From contig NZ_JAAXPS010000002.1 in the NCBI RefSeq assembly GCF_012396555.1, positions 248,001 through 312,000 on the forward strand: DNA of 64,000 nt, written 5' to 3'. Of the stretch, positions 27,488 to 35,923 are shown in pieces; within the stretch, counting starts at the first letter, position 1, and each line of letters starts with the position of its first letter. Below the pieces are notes generated by a model. That model was given only the letters and a program-made list of their open reading frames with translations. It searched no databases and was not told the DNA's origin. The position numbers and the translations under genes are program-made. The stretch comes from Facklamia miroungae. GTDB taxonomy: Bacteria; Bacillota; Bacilli; Lactobacillales; Aerococcaceae.

Positions 27488-28825
27488 ATGGATTACCAAT
27501 TAACTAAAGATCATCAAAAACCAGCAATTGAAACCTTAAAACAGTGGATCTCAATTCCATCTGTCTTGGATGAGAATGACTCCAAAACGCCATTTGGGCA
27601 ACCTATTCAAGAGATGTTAGAGTTAGCTTTAGCAACATGTCGAGATATGGGCATGGAAACTTATATTGATCCAGAGGGCTATTATGGCTACGCTGAAATG
27701 GGACAGGGTGAAGAGTTGTTTGGTGTTCTATGTCACTTAGATGTCGTTCCCGCACTAAACCCTACCGAGTGGACAACCCCTCCATTTGAGATGGATATTC
27801 GTGATGGAGCCTTATTCGGACGTGGTACTCAGGATGATAAAGGACCTTCTATTGCTGCCTTGTATGCATTAAAAGCTCTATTGGATCAAGGACATCAGCT
27901 AAATAAACGGGTGCGTTTTATCTTTGGAACTGATGAAGAAAACTTATGGCGTGGTTTAAACCGCTATAACGAAAAGGAAGAACAAGTTTCTATGGGAATT
28001 GTACCCGATTCTGCTTTTCCTTTGACATATGCTGAAAAAGGGCTTTTGCAGTTGCATATTACGGGACCAGGTTCAGATGCTTTTGAAATGAATAATAAAG
28101 GGGCCTTAAATGTGGTTCCTGATAAAGCTGTTTACAAGGGCGATAAAACAGAAGAATTGAGCAATATTCTAAATGAATTAGCTTATAAATATGAGGTGAA
28201 TGAAGAAACCTTGACAGTTCTTGGTAAGTCCGTTCACTCAAAAGATTCTTTAAAAGGTGATAATGCTTTAGCGCATTTACTTGAAGCCATGTCTGAATTA
28301 TATGATCATCCTATTTTAAACTTTGTTAAAGATAACTTTGCCAAAGATGTAAACGGTCAAAGTATTTTTGGTCAAGTGGAAGATGAAGCTTCAGGCAGCT
28401 TAACTTGTAATATCGCCAATCTTGAAGTGGATGCTAACCATTCAAAATTAGGAATTGATATGCGCATTCCTGTTACTGCAGACAAGGATCAATTGGTGGA
28501 AACTTTGACTAAAGCAGCTAAAGAATATCAACTTGAATACGAAGAGTTTGATTATCTAGCTTCTTTATATGTACCTGTTGATTCCGAATTAGTCACAACT
28601 TTACTAAAAGTTTATCGTGATTTAACAGGTGATATGACAGAACCGATCTCTTCTGGTGGAGCTACCTTTGCCAGAACTATGAAAAATTGCGTAGCATTTG
28701 GTGCCCTTCAAGAAGGAGTAGCTGACACCATGCATCAAGTAGATGAAAGAATGCCACTTGATAATTTCTATCAAACAATGGAAATTTATGCACATGCATT
28801 GAAGGCTTTAGTTATTAAGGCCTAA
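27488..28825 (+). CDS. arcT: M20 family (Sapep/PepV-like) metallo-dipeptidase of the arc operon
   Basis: The 445-residue protein has M20 peptidase metal motifs: HLDVVPA (about 84), DDKGPSIAALYALKAL (about 119) and GTDEENLWRGLNRY (about 150), with a C-terminal His block near 420. Streptococcal arc operons carry a similar peptidase called ArcT. It may release arginine from short peptides and so feed the pathway; this is inference from context. It lies 12 bases after arcD and 16 before arcC. Confidence 0.82.
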   Translation: MDYQLTKDHQKPAIETLKQWISIPSVLDENDSKTPFGQPIQEMLELALATCRDMGMETYIDPEGYYGYAEMGQGEELFGVLCHLDVVPALNPTEWTTPPFEMDIRDGALFGRGTQDDKGPSIAALYALKALLDQGHQLNKRVRFIFGTDEENLWRGLNRYNEKEEQVSMGIVPDSAFPLTYAEKGLLQLHITGPGSDAFEMNNKGALNVVPDKAVYKGDKTEELSNILNELAYKYEVNEETLTVLGKSVHSKDSLKGDNALAHLLEAMSELYDHPILNFVKDNFAKDVNGQSIFGQVEDEASGSLTCNIANLEVDANHSKLGIDMRIPVTADKDQLVETLTKAAKEYQLEYEEFDYLASLYVPVDSELVTTLLKVYRDLTGDMTEPISSGGATFARTMKNCVAFGALQEGVADTMHQVDERMPLDNFYQTMEIYAHALKALVIKA

Positions 28826-28841
28826 TGAAAGGATTGAATAT

Positions 28842-29783
28842 ATGGAAAAACGTAAAATAGTTGTTGCACTAGGTGGGAATGCCATTTTATCTTCTGACCC
28901 AAGTGCACAAGCGCAAAAGGATGCTTTGAAAGAAACAGCTAAGCATTTAGTTAAATTAATTCAAAATGGTGATGAAGTGATCATTACACATGGTAATGGC
29001 CCACAAGTAGGTAATTTATTGTTGCAGAATATCGCCGCGGATTCAGAAAAAAACCCTGCTTTCCCGTTAGATTCTCTAGTTGCGATGACTGAAGGGTCAA
29101 TTGGCTATTGGTTACAAAACGCTATGCAAAATGAATTAAATAAACTCGGTATTGAAAAACCAGTAGTTAGTCTAGTAACTCAAGTGATAGTGGACAAAAA
29201 TGATCCAGCTTTTGAAAACTTGTCTAAGCCAATCGGACCATTCTACAGTGAAGAAGAAGCCAAACAACAAATGGCTGAAACGAACGCTAGCTTTAAAGAA
29301 GATGCAGGACGAGGATGGCGTAAAGTTGTTGCATCACCGAAACCGGTAGCGATTAAAGAAATCGACTCAATCGCAACTTTAGTAAATGCAGGAAACGTCG
29401 TGGTGGCTACAGGTGGCGGCGGAATCCCAGTTCTTGAAGATAATGGTCAGTTAGTAGGCGTAGAAGCCGTAATTGATAAAGATTTTGCTTCGCAAAAATT
29501 AGCCAATGACCTTGGTGCAGACTTGTTTATCGTATTAACGGGTGTGGACTATGTCTATGTTAATTACAATAAACCAAATCAAGAAAAACTAGAAAAAGTT
29601 TCAATTGAAAGTTTGAAAGAATATATTAAAGAAGATCAATTTGCCCCAGGTTCAATGTTACCGAAAGTAGAAGCAGCTATTGCCTTTGTTGAAAATACTG
29701 ATCATGGTAAAGCGGTTATTACTTCGTTAGAAAATCTTCAAGCGCTAATCGAAAGTGACTCAGGAACAATTATTCAAAAATAA
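28842..29783 (+). CDS. arcC: Carbamate kinase
   Basis: The 313-residue amino-acid-kinase-family enzyme transfers phosphate from carbamoyl phosphate to ADP, the ATP-yielding step of arginine fermentation. Visible motifs are VVALGGNAIL at the start, THGNGPQVGNLL (about 47), GRGWRKVVASPKP (about 158), ATGGGGIPV (about 190) and VIDKDFASQKLA (about 210). It is the last enzyme gene of the arc set. No terminator is visible before the argS promoter. Confidence 0.96.
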   Translation: MEKRKIVVALGGNAILSSDPSAQAQKDALKETAKHLVKLIQNGDEVIITHGNGPQVGNLLLQNIAADSEKNPAFPLDSLVAMTEGSIGYWLQNAMQNELNKLGIEKPVVSLVTQVIVDKNDPAFENLSKPIGPFYSEEEAKQQMAETNASFKEDAGRGWRKVVASPKPVAIKEIDSIATLVNAGNVVVATGGGGIPVLEDNGQLVGVEAVIDKDFASQKLANDLGADLFIVLTGVDYVYVNYNKPNQEKLEKVSIESLKEYIKEDQFAPGSMLPKVEAAIAFVENTDHGKAVITSLENLQALIESDSGTIIQK

Positions 29784-29787
29784 GGTG

Positions 29788-29816
29788 TTGCCATTTTCTC
29801 GAATCTAATATACAAT
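29788..29816 (+). promoter_or_regulatory. Promoter of argS
   Basis: TTGCCA at 29788-29793 and TACAAT at 29811-29816 are separated by 17 bases. The promoter directly precedes the T-box leader. Confidence 0.65.
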
Positions 29817-29837
29817 GAGACAAAATTAATAATTAAA

Positions 29838-30068
29838 TCTTAAAGAGAGTAAATTATGCGAAACTCACTAGCAAGTCGGGATGATGGGAGCCGATGAGTT
29901 TCAATTAATTGAACCGCACTTTAGTATGTTGGGTGAATGAAATGAGTAGTTCATCACGTAGGCAACTGCGTTATCAATTTGAGACCTTAATAAAACTTGT
30001 TAAGGTGAATTAGAGTGGTACCGCGTATAACCATATGCCTCTAGAAGAAATTCTAGAGGCTTTTTTGT
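29838..30068 (+). ncRNA. T-box leader of argS, arginine specifier CGC
   Basis: In stem I, AGTA (29848-29851) faces GAACCGCA (29911-29918). AAAG/CTTT closes the loop below and AATT plus GAAACTC/GAGTTTC above. The specifier is therefore CGC (29915-29917, Arg). The T-box AGAGTGGTACCGCG ends at 30025, and the terminator GCCTCTAGAA/TTCTAGAGGC plus T-run lies at 30037-30066. Uncharged tRNA-Arg should allow read-through into argS. Confidence 0.95.
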
Positions 30069-30085
30069 ATAGAAAGGAAGATTTT

Positions 30086-31777
30086 ATGTTAGTAAAAAAA
30101 CAAATTGTCGAAACTCTGCTGCCAGTATTGTCCGAACATTTAACGCAAGAACAAATTGAAAATTTAATTGAACAACCCAATAATAATGAGCATGGCGATT
30201 ATGCTTTCCCGGTATTTTCTCTAGCAAAAATTTTCCGTAAAGCACCTAATCAAATAGCTCAAGATGTAGCTGATCAAATCGATGCATCCGCTTTTGAGAA
30301 AGTTCAAGTTGTAGGAGCCTATATTAACTTTTATATTAAACGCGATGACCTAGCGAGCACGGTTATTAAAGAAGTGCTTGAACAAGGAGAAGATTATGGG
30401 CAAACTGATATTGGTAAAGGTGGAAATGTTCCGATCGATATGTCCTCACCAAATATCGCTAAGCCAATGTCAATGGGTCATTTACGCTCAACTGTTCTAG
30501 GCAATTCTATTGCTTTAATTTTGAAAAAATTGAATTACAATCCAATTCGCATTAACCACTTAGGAGATTGGGGAACACAATTCGGTAAATTAATTGTTGC
30601 TTACCAAGGTTGGGGTGATGAAGAAACTGTTAAAAAGGATCCTGTCAATGAGTTAGTTAAACTGTACGTCGATTTTCATGAAAAGGCCGAAGAAAATCCT
30701 GAATTAGATGATCAAGCGAGACAAGTTTTCAAAGAATTAGAACAAGGAAATGAAGAATATCATCAATTATGGACATGGTTTAAAGAAGAGTCAATTAATG
30801 AATTCAAGCGTGTCTACAATCTGTTAGACATTGAATTTGATCATTATACTGGAGAGTCTTTCTATAACGATAAGATGGATGAAGTTTTAGATTATTTAGC
30901 GGATCATAATATTTCAAAAATTGAGCGCGGCGCTACTATTGTTGATTTAGAAAAATATAATTTGCCCGTTGCATTAATTAAAAAATCAGATGGAGCCACA
31001 CTTTATCTAACAAGAGACTTAGCAACAGCTTATTACCGGAAACGGACTTTTGATTTTGTCATGAGCTTATACGTGGTTGGTAATGAGCAAAGCGATCACT
31101 TCAGACAATTAAAGGCAGTTTTAAAAGAAATGGGTAATGATTGGGCTGAGGATATGCATCATATTCCTTTTGGCTTAATCACGTTAAATGGTAAGAAATT
31201 ATCCACACGTAAAGGAAAGATTGTCTTACTTGAAAAAGTATTAAATGAAGCGATTGAGATTGCGGACCAACAAATTACAGCTAAAAATCCTGATCTCGAA
31301 AATAAAGCCGAAATCGCCAAACAAGTTGGGGTTGGAGCAGTTGTTTTCCATGACTTAAAAGCCGATCGTCTCAATTCCTTTGACTTTAACTTAGATGATA
31401 TTGTTCAATTTGAAGGTGAAACAGGACCTTATGTTCAGTATACATATGCACGGTTGAATACAGTCCTTAATAAATACGGGAAAGAAATTAAACCGAGTGA
31501 AGAGTTGAATTTAGATCATGAACATTCCTGGGAAATTATTAAGTTAATTAAACAATATCCAGAAGTTATTATCAAAGCAGCTGAAAATTTCGAACCATCA
31601 GTAATCGCTAAATATGTTATACAATTAGCTCAACTATCAAATAAATATTACGCTAAAGTTCGTATTTTAGAAGAGAATGACCAATTAGAATCTAGAATTC
31701 AATTGGTTAAAGCCATTACAATTGTATTAAAGGATGCTTTATCATTATTAGGTATTGGTGCACCAGAAAAAATGTAG
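30086..31777 (+). CDS. argS: Arginyl-tRNA synthetase
   Basis: The 563-residue class I synthetase charges tRNA-Arg. It has the N-terminal Add-1 domain, the HIGH-type motif in PNIAKPMSMGHLRST (about 125), the KMSKS counterpart KLSTRKGKIV (about 372) and a DALR anticodon-binding C-terminus. The ATG at 30086 follows AAAGGAAG; the frame upstream runs through the leader terminator and is not coding. Its position after the arc genes puts arginine charging beside arginine breakdown, but it has its own promoter and T-box. Confidence 0.96.
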   Translation: MLVKKQIVETLLPVLSEHLTQEQIENLIEQPNNNEHGDYAFPVFSLAKIFRKAPNQIAQDVADQIDASAFEKVQVVGAYINFYIKRDDLASTVIKEVLEQGEDYGQTDIGKGGNVPIDMSSPNIAKPMSMGHLRSTVLGNSIALILKKLNYNPIRINHLGDWGTQFGKLIVAYQGWGDEETVKKDPVNELVKLYVDFHEKAEENPELDDQARQVFKELEQGNEEYHQLWTWFKEESINEFKRVYNLLDIEFDHYTGESFYNDKMDEVLDYLADHNISKIERGATIVDLEKYNLPVALIKKSDGATLYLTRDLATAYYRKRTFDFVMSLYVVGNEQSDHFRQLKAVLKEMGNDWAEDMHHIPFGLITLNGKKLSTRKGKIVLLEKVLNEAIEIADQQITAKNPDLENKAEIAKQVGVGAVVFHDLKADRLNSFDFNLDDIVQFEGETGPYVQYTYARLNTVLNKYGKEIKPSEELNLDHEHSWEIIKLIKQYPEVIIKAAENFEPSVIAKYVIQLAQLSNKYYAKVRILEENDQLESRIQLVKAITIVLKDALSLLGIGAPEKM

Positions 31778-31781
31778 GACT

Positions 31782-31821
31782 ACTGATTGAATTTAATGCA
31801 AACCCAAATTGCACTATCAGT
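31782..31821 (+). other. Hairpin after argS, possible weak terminator
   Basis: ACTGAT pairs with ATCAGT, and inside it TGCAA pairs with TTGCA, with an uneven internal loop. No T-run follows, so it may be a processing or mRNA-end structure rather than an intrinsic terminator. Confidence 0.4.
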
Positions 31822-32023
31822 CTGATTTATCTAACCTTTAAGAATTGTTAAAGTCCAAATCACCTTTTTCACAAATTCATTCTAAAACAAAAATGAAGAT
31901 TTGATTTATACAAATAGTCATGCGATAATAAAAATGAATTTTTCATGACATAAAAGGTGGTTATAAGATAGACATCTTTTGATTTGAATACGTTTAAATC
32001 GAATATTTTTAGCTTTCAAAGGC

Positions 32024-32076
32024 CCCCTTTTATTGTCAGACAACGCCATGTTATTTTGACAAGGAAAGGGGTTTTT
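32024..32076 (+). promoter_or_regulatory. Terminator-like hairpin covering the Crp/Fnr gene ribosome binding site
   Basis: CCCCTTT-TA-TTGTCA (32024-32038) pairs with TGACAA-GG-AAAGGGG (32057-32071). AAC/GTT adds a short pairing inside the 18-base loop. The 3' arm contains the Shine-Dalgarno bases GGAAAGGGG, and TTTTT follows up to the ATG. It could act as a translation lock, an intrinsic terminator or both. In the rest of the roughly 300-base leader (31778-32076) I see no gene and only a short palindrome, ATGAATTTTTCAT, near 31933. Confidence 0.65.
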
Positions 32077-32775
32077 ATGGTTAATCGGGCAATAGAAACA
32101 TATATAAACGATATCTACAACTATGATTTTTTTAATCGACTTTCAATTGATGAAGTAAATGAAATTACATCGAATTCAATCTTTCATCATGTTCCAAAAG
32201 GTCAATTGATTTTCTTTCAAGACGATCCTAGCATTTACTGCTATTTTGTCTTTAAAGGGCTCGTCCGTTTAGAAAGAGAAAACGCTTCAGGTGAATTTTT
32301 TTATTTAGATTATGTTGCTGAAGAAAGTTTTTTTCCTTATGCGGAATTCTTTTTTAAAGATCATCATCTTTATGACGCATACGCCGCCACCGATGTTGAT
32401 CTGGCATATATTCCAAAAAAATTAATGGAAAATATTGTTTTTAAAAACGCTGAACAATTTCGTTTTATCTATGAAAATCTAGCAAGTGTTCAATATTATT
32501 TGGAAAAAAGAGTCCAAATGACAGCTATTCCTAGTGCGAGTTCGCGCGTCGTTCAAACCTTAGCACTATGGATGTATGATATGGGTCGTTTTTCCGGCGA
32601 TCATGTTGTCATTCCACATCCCTTAACGATTAATGAAGCGGCAATGGTAGCTGGAACGACTAGAGAAACAGCTGGGAGAGTAATTAAAGATTTGACAAAA
32701 GATCATAAAATAACCTTTAGCCGCAAAAAGATTATTTATCATGATTGGAAATATTTCAATGACCTAATTCTTTAG
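32077..32775 (+). CDS. arcR: Crp/Fnr family regulator, likely ArcR of the arginine deiminase genes
   Basis: The 232-residue protein has an N-terminal cyclic-nucleotide-type beta-barrel (about 25-130, with GQLIFFQDDPSIYCYFVFKGLVRLER) and a C-terminal winged helix (LTINEAAMVAGTTRETAGRVIKDL, about 185-208). No Cys cluster for an iron-sulfur centre is visible. Crp/Fnr proteins called ArcR or Flp control arc operons in Bacillus, enterococci and streptococci, and this gene closes the arc cluster. The ATG at 32077 is chosen for its ribosome binding site AAGGAAAGGGG. The corrinoid gene pduO follows 23 bases later, so the two may share a transcript. Confidence 0.78.
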   Translation: MVNRAIETYINDIYNYDFFNRLSIDEVNEITSNSIFHHVPKGQLIFFQDDPSIYCYFVFKGLVRLERENASGEFFYLDYVAEESFFPYAEFFFKDHHLYDAYAATDVDLAYIPKKLMENIVFKNAEQFRFIYENLASVQYYLEKRVQMTAIPSASSRVVQTLALWMYDMGRFSGDHVVIPHPLTINEAAMVAGTTRETAGRVIKDLTKDHKITFSRKKIIYHDWKYFNDLIL

Positions 32776-32798
32776 TTATTTACGTGAGGTGAATTTTT

Positions 32799-33353
32799 AT
32801 GAAAGTATATACTCGAACTGGAGACAAAGGGGATACGCGATTAATTGGTAATCGAGTGGTTGCTAAAAATGATCCACTTGTTGAAGCTTATGGAAGTATT
32901 GATGAACTAAACTCTTTTATCGGGATGATTATTGCCAGTCCAAATCTAACTGAAGAAATTAGAAGCGATTTATTTGAAATACAACAATTACTCTTTGATT
33001 GTGGGACTGATGTTGCTAATGCAGATGGTAAGATTCCCTACCGTACACAAGAGAAGGCAATTACTTGGCTTGAAGAGCGAATTGATAATTATGATAAGCG
33101 CCTTAAACCTATCGAATCTTTTATTTTACCAGGTGGAACGCTTGAGGCGAGTCAAATTCAATTTGCTAGGAGCATTGCTCGGAGAGTCGAAAGAAGACTA
33201 GTTGGGTTACCAACTGCAGAAAAAGGCAATCCAAATGTTCTAAAATATTTGAATCGCTTATCGGATTATTTATTTGTTTGTGGCCGCTTGATAAATCATG
33301 ATCATAATCAGGAAGAACCACAATATTTACGTTCAGGGAAAGTTTTTAGATAG
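32799..33353 (+). CDS. pduO: ATP:cob(I)alamin adenosyltransferase, PduO type
   Basis: The 184-residue protein starts MKVYTRTGDKGDTRLIG, the ATP-binding signature of PduO/MMAB adenosyltransferases. It has YGSIDELNSFIG (about 31) and FILPGGT...ARSIARRVERR (about 107-130). It attaches the 5'-deoxyadenosyl group to cob(I)alamin or cobinamide, which both prepares corrinoids for the CobU step and makes the active cofactor. It opens the corrinoid gene set directly after the Crp/Fnr gene. Confidence 0.94.
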   Translation: MKVYTRTGDKGDTRLIGNRVVAKNDPLVEAYGSIDELNSFIGMIIASPNLTEEIRSDLFEIQQLLFDCGTDVANADGKIPYRTQEKAITWLEERIDNYDKRLKPIESFILPGGTLEASQIQFARSIARRVERRLVGLPTAEKGNPNVLKYLNRLSDYLFVCGRLINHDHNQEEPQYLRSGKVFR

Positions 33354-33383
33354 AGCTAATACCTGATTTGAAGGGGGCAAATA

Positions 33384-34205
33384 GTGAGGCTCGGTGTTAT
33401 TTCTGATCTCCATGTCGATTTACAAGAAGATTCCTATCAGCAATCATTAATTAAATTACTTGCTAAAGAATGTCGTAAACAAGGGTTAACTATCTTAATA
33501 ATTGCCGGTGATGTTGCTAATCACTATTCTTTAGTTTACGCATTTATTGAGCAGCTTCAAAAAGCCATTAAAATCCCTCTCTATTTTATTCCAGGCAATC
33601 ACGATTATTGGTCGGACAAAGAGAATACTTGGACGATTTATGACAACTACTGTAAACATCCAAAGTGTTTAATGACTAAACCGCTTTCTTTAACTAAAAA
33701 CTGGGGTTTAGTTGGACATTCTGCTTGGTATAATCATGCGGGCAATTTCGGACGACATAGCGAAATTTTTCTTGAAAAAGGAATTTATCAAGGTTATAAA
33801 TGGTCTGATAAAGAAAAAATTAATTGGCAAATATCAGATCGGCAAGTCTCAAAAAGATTCGTGAAAACAATTGAAAAAGATTTAATCAATTTGAGGAAAG
33901 AAAATTATATCCTTATTACTCATTTTGTAACGGATTTTCAACTGCAAATTTTACCTGATCCAAATTATCAAGTTGATATTGATTATTTTAATGCTTTTAT
34001 TTCTACCGATGACCTTGCATACCTATATCGGAAGTACCCAATTCGTTATAGTTTTATGGGGCATGTTCATCGAAGACAAACTATTAACATTTCAGGAAGA
34101 AAATATTTTCAAACCAGCTTAGGAACTCCACAAGAGTGGGAGAAGGATTCGGTTCTATCTGAAAATATTTATCAAGCCCTTAAAGTAATTGAGATAAAGG
34201 AGTAA
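33384..34205 (+). CDS. Calcineurin-like metallophosphoesterase, function unknown
   Basis: The 273-residue protein carries the metallophosphoesterase blocks DLHVD (about 7), IIAGDVANH (about 40), PGNHDYW (about 71), THF (about 180) and GHVHRRQ (about 227), so the dinuclear metal site looks complete. The start is GTG at 33384. Only 2 bases separate it from cblS, so it is co-transcribed with corrinoid genes. The cluster has no CobC phosphatase. This enzyme could dephosphorylate adenosylcobalamin-5'-phosphate, but that is inference from position alone. It belongs to a different branch from the YfcE-type gene at the start of the window. Confidence 0.85.
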   Translation: MRLGVISDLHVDLQEDSYQQSLIKLLAKECRKQGLTILIIAGDVANHYSLVYAFIEQLQKAIKIPLYFIPGNHDYWSDKENTWTIYDNYCKHPKCLMTKPLSLTKNWGLVGHSAWYNHAGNFGRHSEIFLEKGIYQGYKWSDKEKINWQISDRQVSKRFVKTIEKDLINLRKENYILITHFVTDFQLQILPDPNYQVDIDYFNAFISTDDLAYLYRKYPIRYSFMGHVHRRQTINISGRKYFQTSLGTPQEWEKDSVLSENIYQALKVIEIKE

Positions 34206-34207
34206 AA

Positions 34208-34939
34208 ATGGAAAAGTACCGTGATTTACATTTGATGCCAGTGAATTTTGAAGAATCGCTAATCATAGCTTGTGATTCTTCAGCATCTATTGGAGAAAAA
34301 GAGGCAGATGCTTTGAAAGTTTCACCCGAGATTGTTGCGAGCCTTGCGGTACGAGTCGTTCTAATGGAAGTTCTTTCACTTAATGCACAACCTCAATTAT
34401 TAATAAATCTGTTTGGAAATGAGATGGAACCGACAGGTAGTTTAATGCTCAAAGGGATTAAAAAGGAATTGGCTCTTGCTGGTTTTCCTAAACTTTCGCT
34501 CAATGGATCAACTGAAGAAAATATGCCCACTAAAATGACGTCATTTGGATTAACGCTTATCGCTAAAGCTAAACAATCGGAGCTGAAAATAAAACAAGCT
34601 AGAGCTGGTGATCAAATTTATCAGGTAGGCAAACCTTTAATGGGTCAGGAACTACTTAATCATTTTGATCAAATCATCACCTATCAAGACTTGTACTATT
34701 TGTTGAGTTTAGGTGATGTAATTAGTGAAATCGTACCAATAGGTTCAAAAGGGGCATTAAATGAAGCCCTACAAATTGCGTCATTTAATCAATTGAAATT
34801 GAGAGCCGATCAAGACCAAGATCAATTTTATCAATCTGCAGGGCCCGCAACCTCTCTTTTAATTTCCGTCAAACCGGGTCTTAAAAACCAACTATTGTCT
34901 TCTTTTACAAACATTCAATGGGTGGGTGAACTTTATTGA
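34208..34939 (+). CDS. cblS: Alpha-ribazole kinase CblS-like (PurM/AIR synthase-related)
   Basis: The 243-residue protein resembles PurM/ThiL-type ATP enzymes: LIIACDSSASIGEKEADALKVSPEIVAS near the start, then MTSFGLTLIAKAK (about 108) and IVPIGSKGALNEAL (about 177). In Listeria and Geobacillus the CblS kinase of this superfamily phosphorylates alpha-ribazole to alpha-ribazole phosphate and replaces CobT. Position between corrinoid genes, overlap with cobS and a CblT-like transporter nearby support CblS over ThiL. It is shorter than ThiL. The assignment rests on context and on my recognition of the family. Confidence 0.78.
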   Translation: MEKYRDLHLMPVNFEESLIIACDSSASIGEKEADALKVSPEIVASLAVRVVLMEVLSLNAQPQLLINLFGNEMEPTGSLMLKGIKKELALAGFPKLSLNGSTEENMPTKMTSFGLTLIAKAKQSELKIKQARAGDQIYQVGKPLMGQELLNHFDQIITYQDLYYLLSLGDVISEIVPIGSKGALNEALQIASFNQLKLRADQDQDQFYQSAGPATSLLISVKPGLKNQLLSSFTNIQWVGELY

Positions 34940-35682
34940 TACACACTATCTTATTATATTTTCAGTTTTTTACTGCGATTCCAATCAATTATTCAATTAG
35001 TCAAGCAGAGGTTAAGCTTAAAAAAGGGGTTATATATTTGCCTCTTTTTGCCTTTATTTATGGGGGGATTTTAGCTTTTATTTTTGTCTTAAGTCGTTTT
35101 CTTTTTTCACCATCAATTGCATGGATTCTATTAATTTTAATGGATGTTCTTTTGACAAGAGGTTTTCACTATGATGCTTTGGCTGATACCGCTGATGGCT
35201 TATTGTCTTCCAAAAAAGCTGATGAGATGGTCCGTATTATGAAAGATCCAGCGATTGGAGCCAATGGGGCATTAATTTTGATTCTGATTTCTCTATTAAC
35301 TTATGTGGTAGGAAAAGAAATTTTAGAAACGAGCAATCTTAATGAAATGTTGGTTGTTCTTGCGTGGGCAGCTAGTGGGCGCTGTATTTTACCCTTACTA
35401 TTTTTTCACTTAGTCTATGTTGGTGATAATCCTAGGGGTTTGGGTAGTAGCTTTCTAGGTGTTGCTAACTGGAGAGTTTGGGCAAGCCAGTGCTTAAGCA
35501 TGGCACTCTATGCATTTTTAGGTAGGCAATATTTACTTGCCTACCTTATCATACTTCCCATTGTTCTTATCTACCGTCACTTTGTTAACCAACAAATTGG
35601 TGGTATGACAGGTGATACAATGGGGGCAGCTGTTATGATCGGTCAAGTTATTTATTTACTGATTTTAGTTATACAATTGTAA
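34936..35682 (+). CDS. cobS: Adenosylcobinamide-GDP ribazoletransferase (cobalamin synthase)
   Basis: The 248-residue polytopic membrane protein joins adenosylcobinamide-GDP to alpha-ribazole (phosphate), the lower-ligand attachment step. The diagnostic block is GFHYDALADTADGLL (about 75) followed by MKDPAIGANG (about 100), with GGMTGDTMGA near 219. It starts at TTG, overlapping the stop of cblS as TTGA. The riboswitch follows it, so this upstream half of the cluster is not directly under that switch. Confidence 0.94.
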   Translation: MIHTILLYFQFFTAIPINYSISQAEVKLKKGVIYLPLFAFIYGGILAFIFVLSRFLFSPSIAWILLILMDVLLTRGFHYDALADTADGLLSSKKADEMVRIMKDPAIGANGALILILISLLTYVVGKEILETSNLNEMLVVLAWAASGRCILPLLFFHLVYVGDNPRGLGSSFLGVANWRVWASQCLSMALYAFLGRQYLLAYLIILPIVLIYRHFVNQQIGGMTGDTMGAAVMIGQVIYLLILVIQL

Positions 35683-35717
35683 GAAAGACATGTTTACTTT
35701 TCTAGAAAAGAGTGTGC

Positions 35718-35723
35718 TATAAT
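35718..35723 (+). promoter_or_regulatory. Extended -10 promoter before the cobalamin riboswitch
   Basis: TGC-TATAAT (35715-35723) lies about 25 bases before the aptamer. A weak TTTACT is found 19 bases upstream. It would drive cblT-cobU-btuFCD. Confidence 0.6.
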
Positions 35724-35747
35724 TATTTCAAGATCATTGAAAATTAA

Positions 35748-35923
35748 GATAGAATAGGGGAAGCATGTGAGAGTCATGCGCAGCCCCTTGCTACTGTATG
35801 GAAAAATTTCTAAGCCAGATTACCTATTTTATCAAGAATGATTGTTATTTCTCAGGGTCTAGTAACAGGGTTCGTTAACAAATTTGTTTAATAACCAGAC
35901 AAGTGACCTTGTCTGGTTTTTTT
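35748..35923 (+). ncRNA. Cobalamin riboswitch with terminator, upstream of cblT
   Basis: The aptamer shows GGGGAAGCATG, the B12-box region GCGCAGCCCCTTGCTACTG and TAAGCCAGATTACC. Its expression platform is an 11-bp hairpin AACCAGACAAG/CTTGTCTGGTT (35893-35918) with TTTTTTT, directly before the AGGAGG of cblT. Cobalamin binding should favour termination and shut down cblT-cobU-btuFCD. This direction of control is known for the class. Confidence 0.93.

Noticed and set aside
30035-30085. Coding sequence upstream of the argS ATG
   Set aside because: The open frame runs through the T-box terminator hairpin, so it is leader RNA and not protein.
34208-34939. Thiamine-phosphate kinase ThiL
   Set aside because: The protein is shorter than ThiL, overlaps cobS and lies among corrinoid genes, so CblS is the better reading. 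The superfamily resemblance is real, so this is not fully excluded.
35893-35923. Stand-alone terminator of cobS
   Set aside because: The hairpin lies directly behind the cobalamin aptamer and before the cblT ribosome binding site, so it is read as the riboswitch expression platform.
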